From CAIMMJ01 sp037131955 (GTDB lineage: Bacteria > Bacteroidota > Bacteroidia > UBA4408): 33,399 nucleotides of DNA. Position 1 is the first letter of the stretch, and each line of letters opens with the position of its first letter. The stretch is taken from the NCBI GenBank assembly GCA_037131955.1, contig JBAXQC010000028.1, forward strand, positions 1 through 33,399, read 5' to 3'. Positions 32,271 to 33,399 of the stretch are shown here, piece by piece. The notes under the pieces are model-generated. The model saw only the letters and a list, made by a program, of their open reading frames with translations. It had not been told where the DNA came from and did no database searches. Both the position numbers and the translations under genes were made by a program.

Positions 32271-32382
32271 GTGGCGACGACATACTCTCCCGGATATTAC
32301 TCCAGTACCATCTGCGCTGATGAGCTTAACTTCTCTGTTCGGTATGGGAAGAGGTGGACCTCATCGCAATAGTCACCTAAGG
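32271..32382 (-). rRNA. rrf: 5S ribosomal RNA
   Basis: About 112 nt. Read on the minus strand it contains the conserved GAGGTCCACCTCTTCCCATACCGAACAGAGAAGTTAAGCTC region (loops B and C, CCGAAC at 32328-32350) and GCAGATGGTACTG, closing in GTCGTCGCCAC which pairs with the 5' end. The ends are estimated from helix I and may be off by a few bases. It is separated from 23S by a spacer of about 63 nt with no tRNA. Confidence 0.9.
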
Positions 32383-32445
32383 TCTTTAAGTTACATATTG
32401 ACATATTATTGAAAGAAAATACAACATTAAAATATTTTTAGCATA

Positions 32446-33399
<954 letters not shown>

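Noticed and set aside
32383..32445. tRNA in the 23S-5S spacer
   Set aside because: The spacer is about 63 nt, AT-rich and shows no cloverleaf or GTTC-type T-loop.

Overview
The window is AT-rich chromosomal DNA from a member of the Bacteroidota. Several things point there independently. Two complete secreted proteins end in a type A type IX secretion (T9SS) sorting domain, and a third secreted protein runs off the left edge. There are DUF2807, DUF4159, DUF5723 and Porin_10-type proteins. Candidate promoters match the Bacteroidota form (TTG about 19-21 nt before TAnnTTTG) rather than TTGACA/TATAAT. Genus cannot be set from the sequence alone; a Flavobacteriia- or Sphingobacteriia-like environmental lineage fits.

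Layout, left to right. 1-3458 (minus): two secreted proteins in tandem, a leucine-rich-repeat protein cut by the window edge and a PKD-repeat protein with a T9SS tail. 3758-4417 (plus): an AlkD-type DNA glycosylase. 4420-8490 (minus): a compact operon of a T9SS-exported cyanophycinase-like peptidase, pdxH, a GIN-domain lipoprotein and a PKD lipoprotein. 8511-9497 (plus): an S1/P1-nuclease-like zinc enzyme, closed by a bidirectional terminator. 9588-11114 (minus): a small periplasmic protein and dusB. 11142-13125 (plus): an overlapping pair, a CPBP membrane protease and a PagL-like lipid A deacylase. 13246-13959 (plus): a DUF4159 protein. 13956-16454 (minus): nhaA and a polytopic membrane protein of unknown role. 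16622-20481 (plus): a translationally coupled pair, a dihydrolipoamide-dehydrogenase-like flavoprotein that lacks its active-site disulfide but has a Cys-rich tail, and a secreted TPR/caspase-domain protein. 20511-27189 (minus): a five-gene near-gapless operon (lipoprotein, OmpA/TSP3 protein, thiolase, outer-membrane barrel, transketolase N-terminal half). 27558-29933 (plus): etfB, etfA and a bifunctional nuclease. 29928-32221 (minus): a putative porin and a low-molecular-weight phosphatase. 32239-33399 (minus): the 3' end of an rRNA operon (terminator, 5S, partial 23S).

Most genes are housekeeping or cell-envelope functions. Etf and thiolase suggest fatty-acid or amino-acid beta-oxidation feeding the electron transport chain. 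The envelope genes (porin, OmpA, PagL-like, CPBP, GIN and PKD lipoproteins, T9SS substrates) form the largest functional group. I saw no insertion sequence, phage, CRISPR array or tRNA. The least conventional element is the flavoprotein/caspase pair at 16622-20481. Only two gene-free stretches approach or exceed 300 bases (3459-3757 and 27190-27557); both are AT-rich and hold only candidate promoter boxes.
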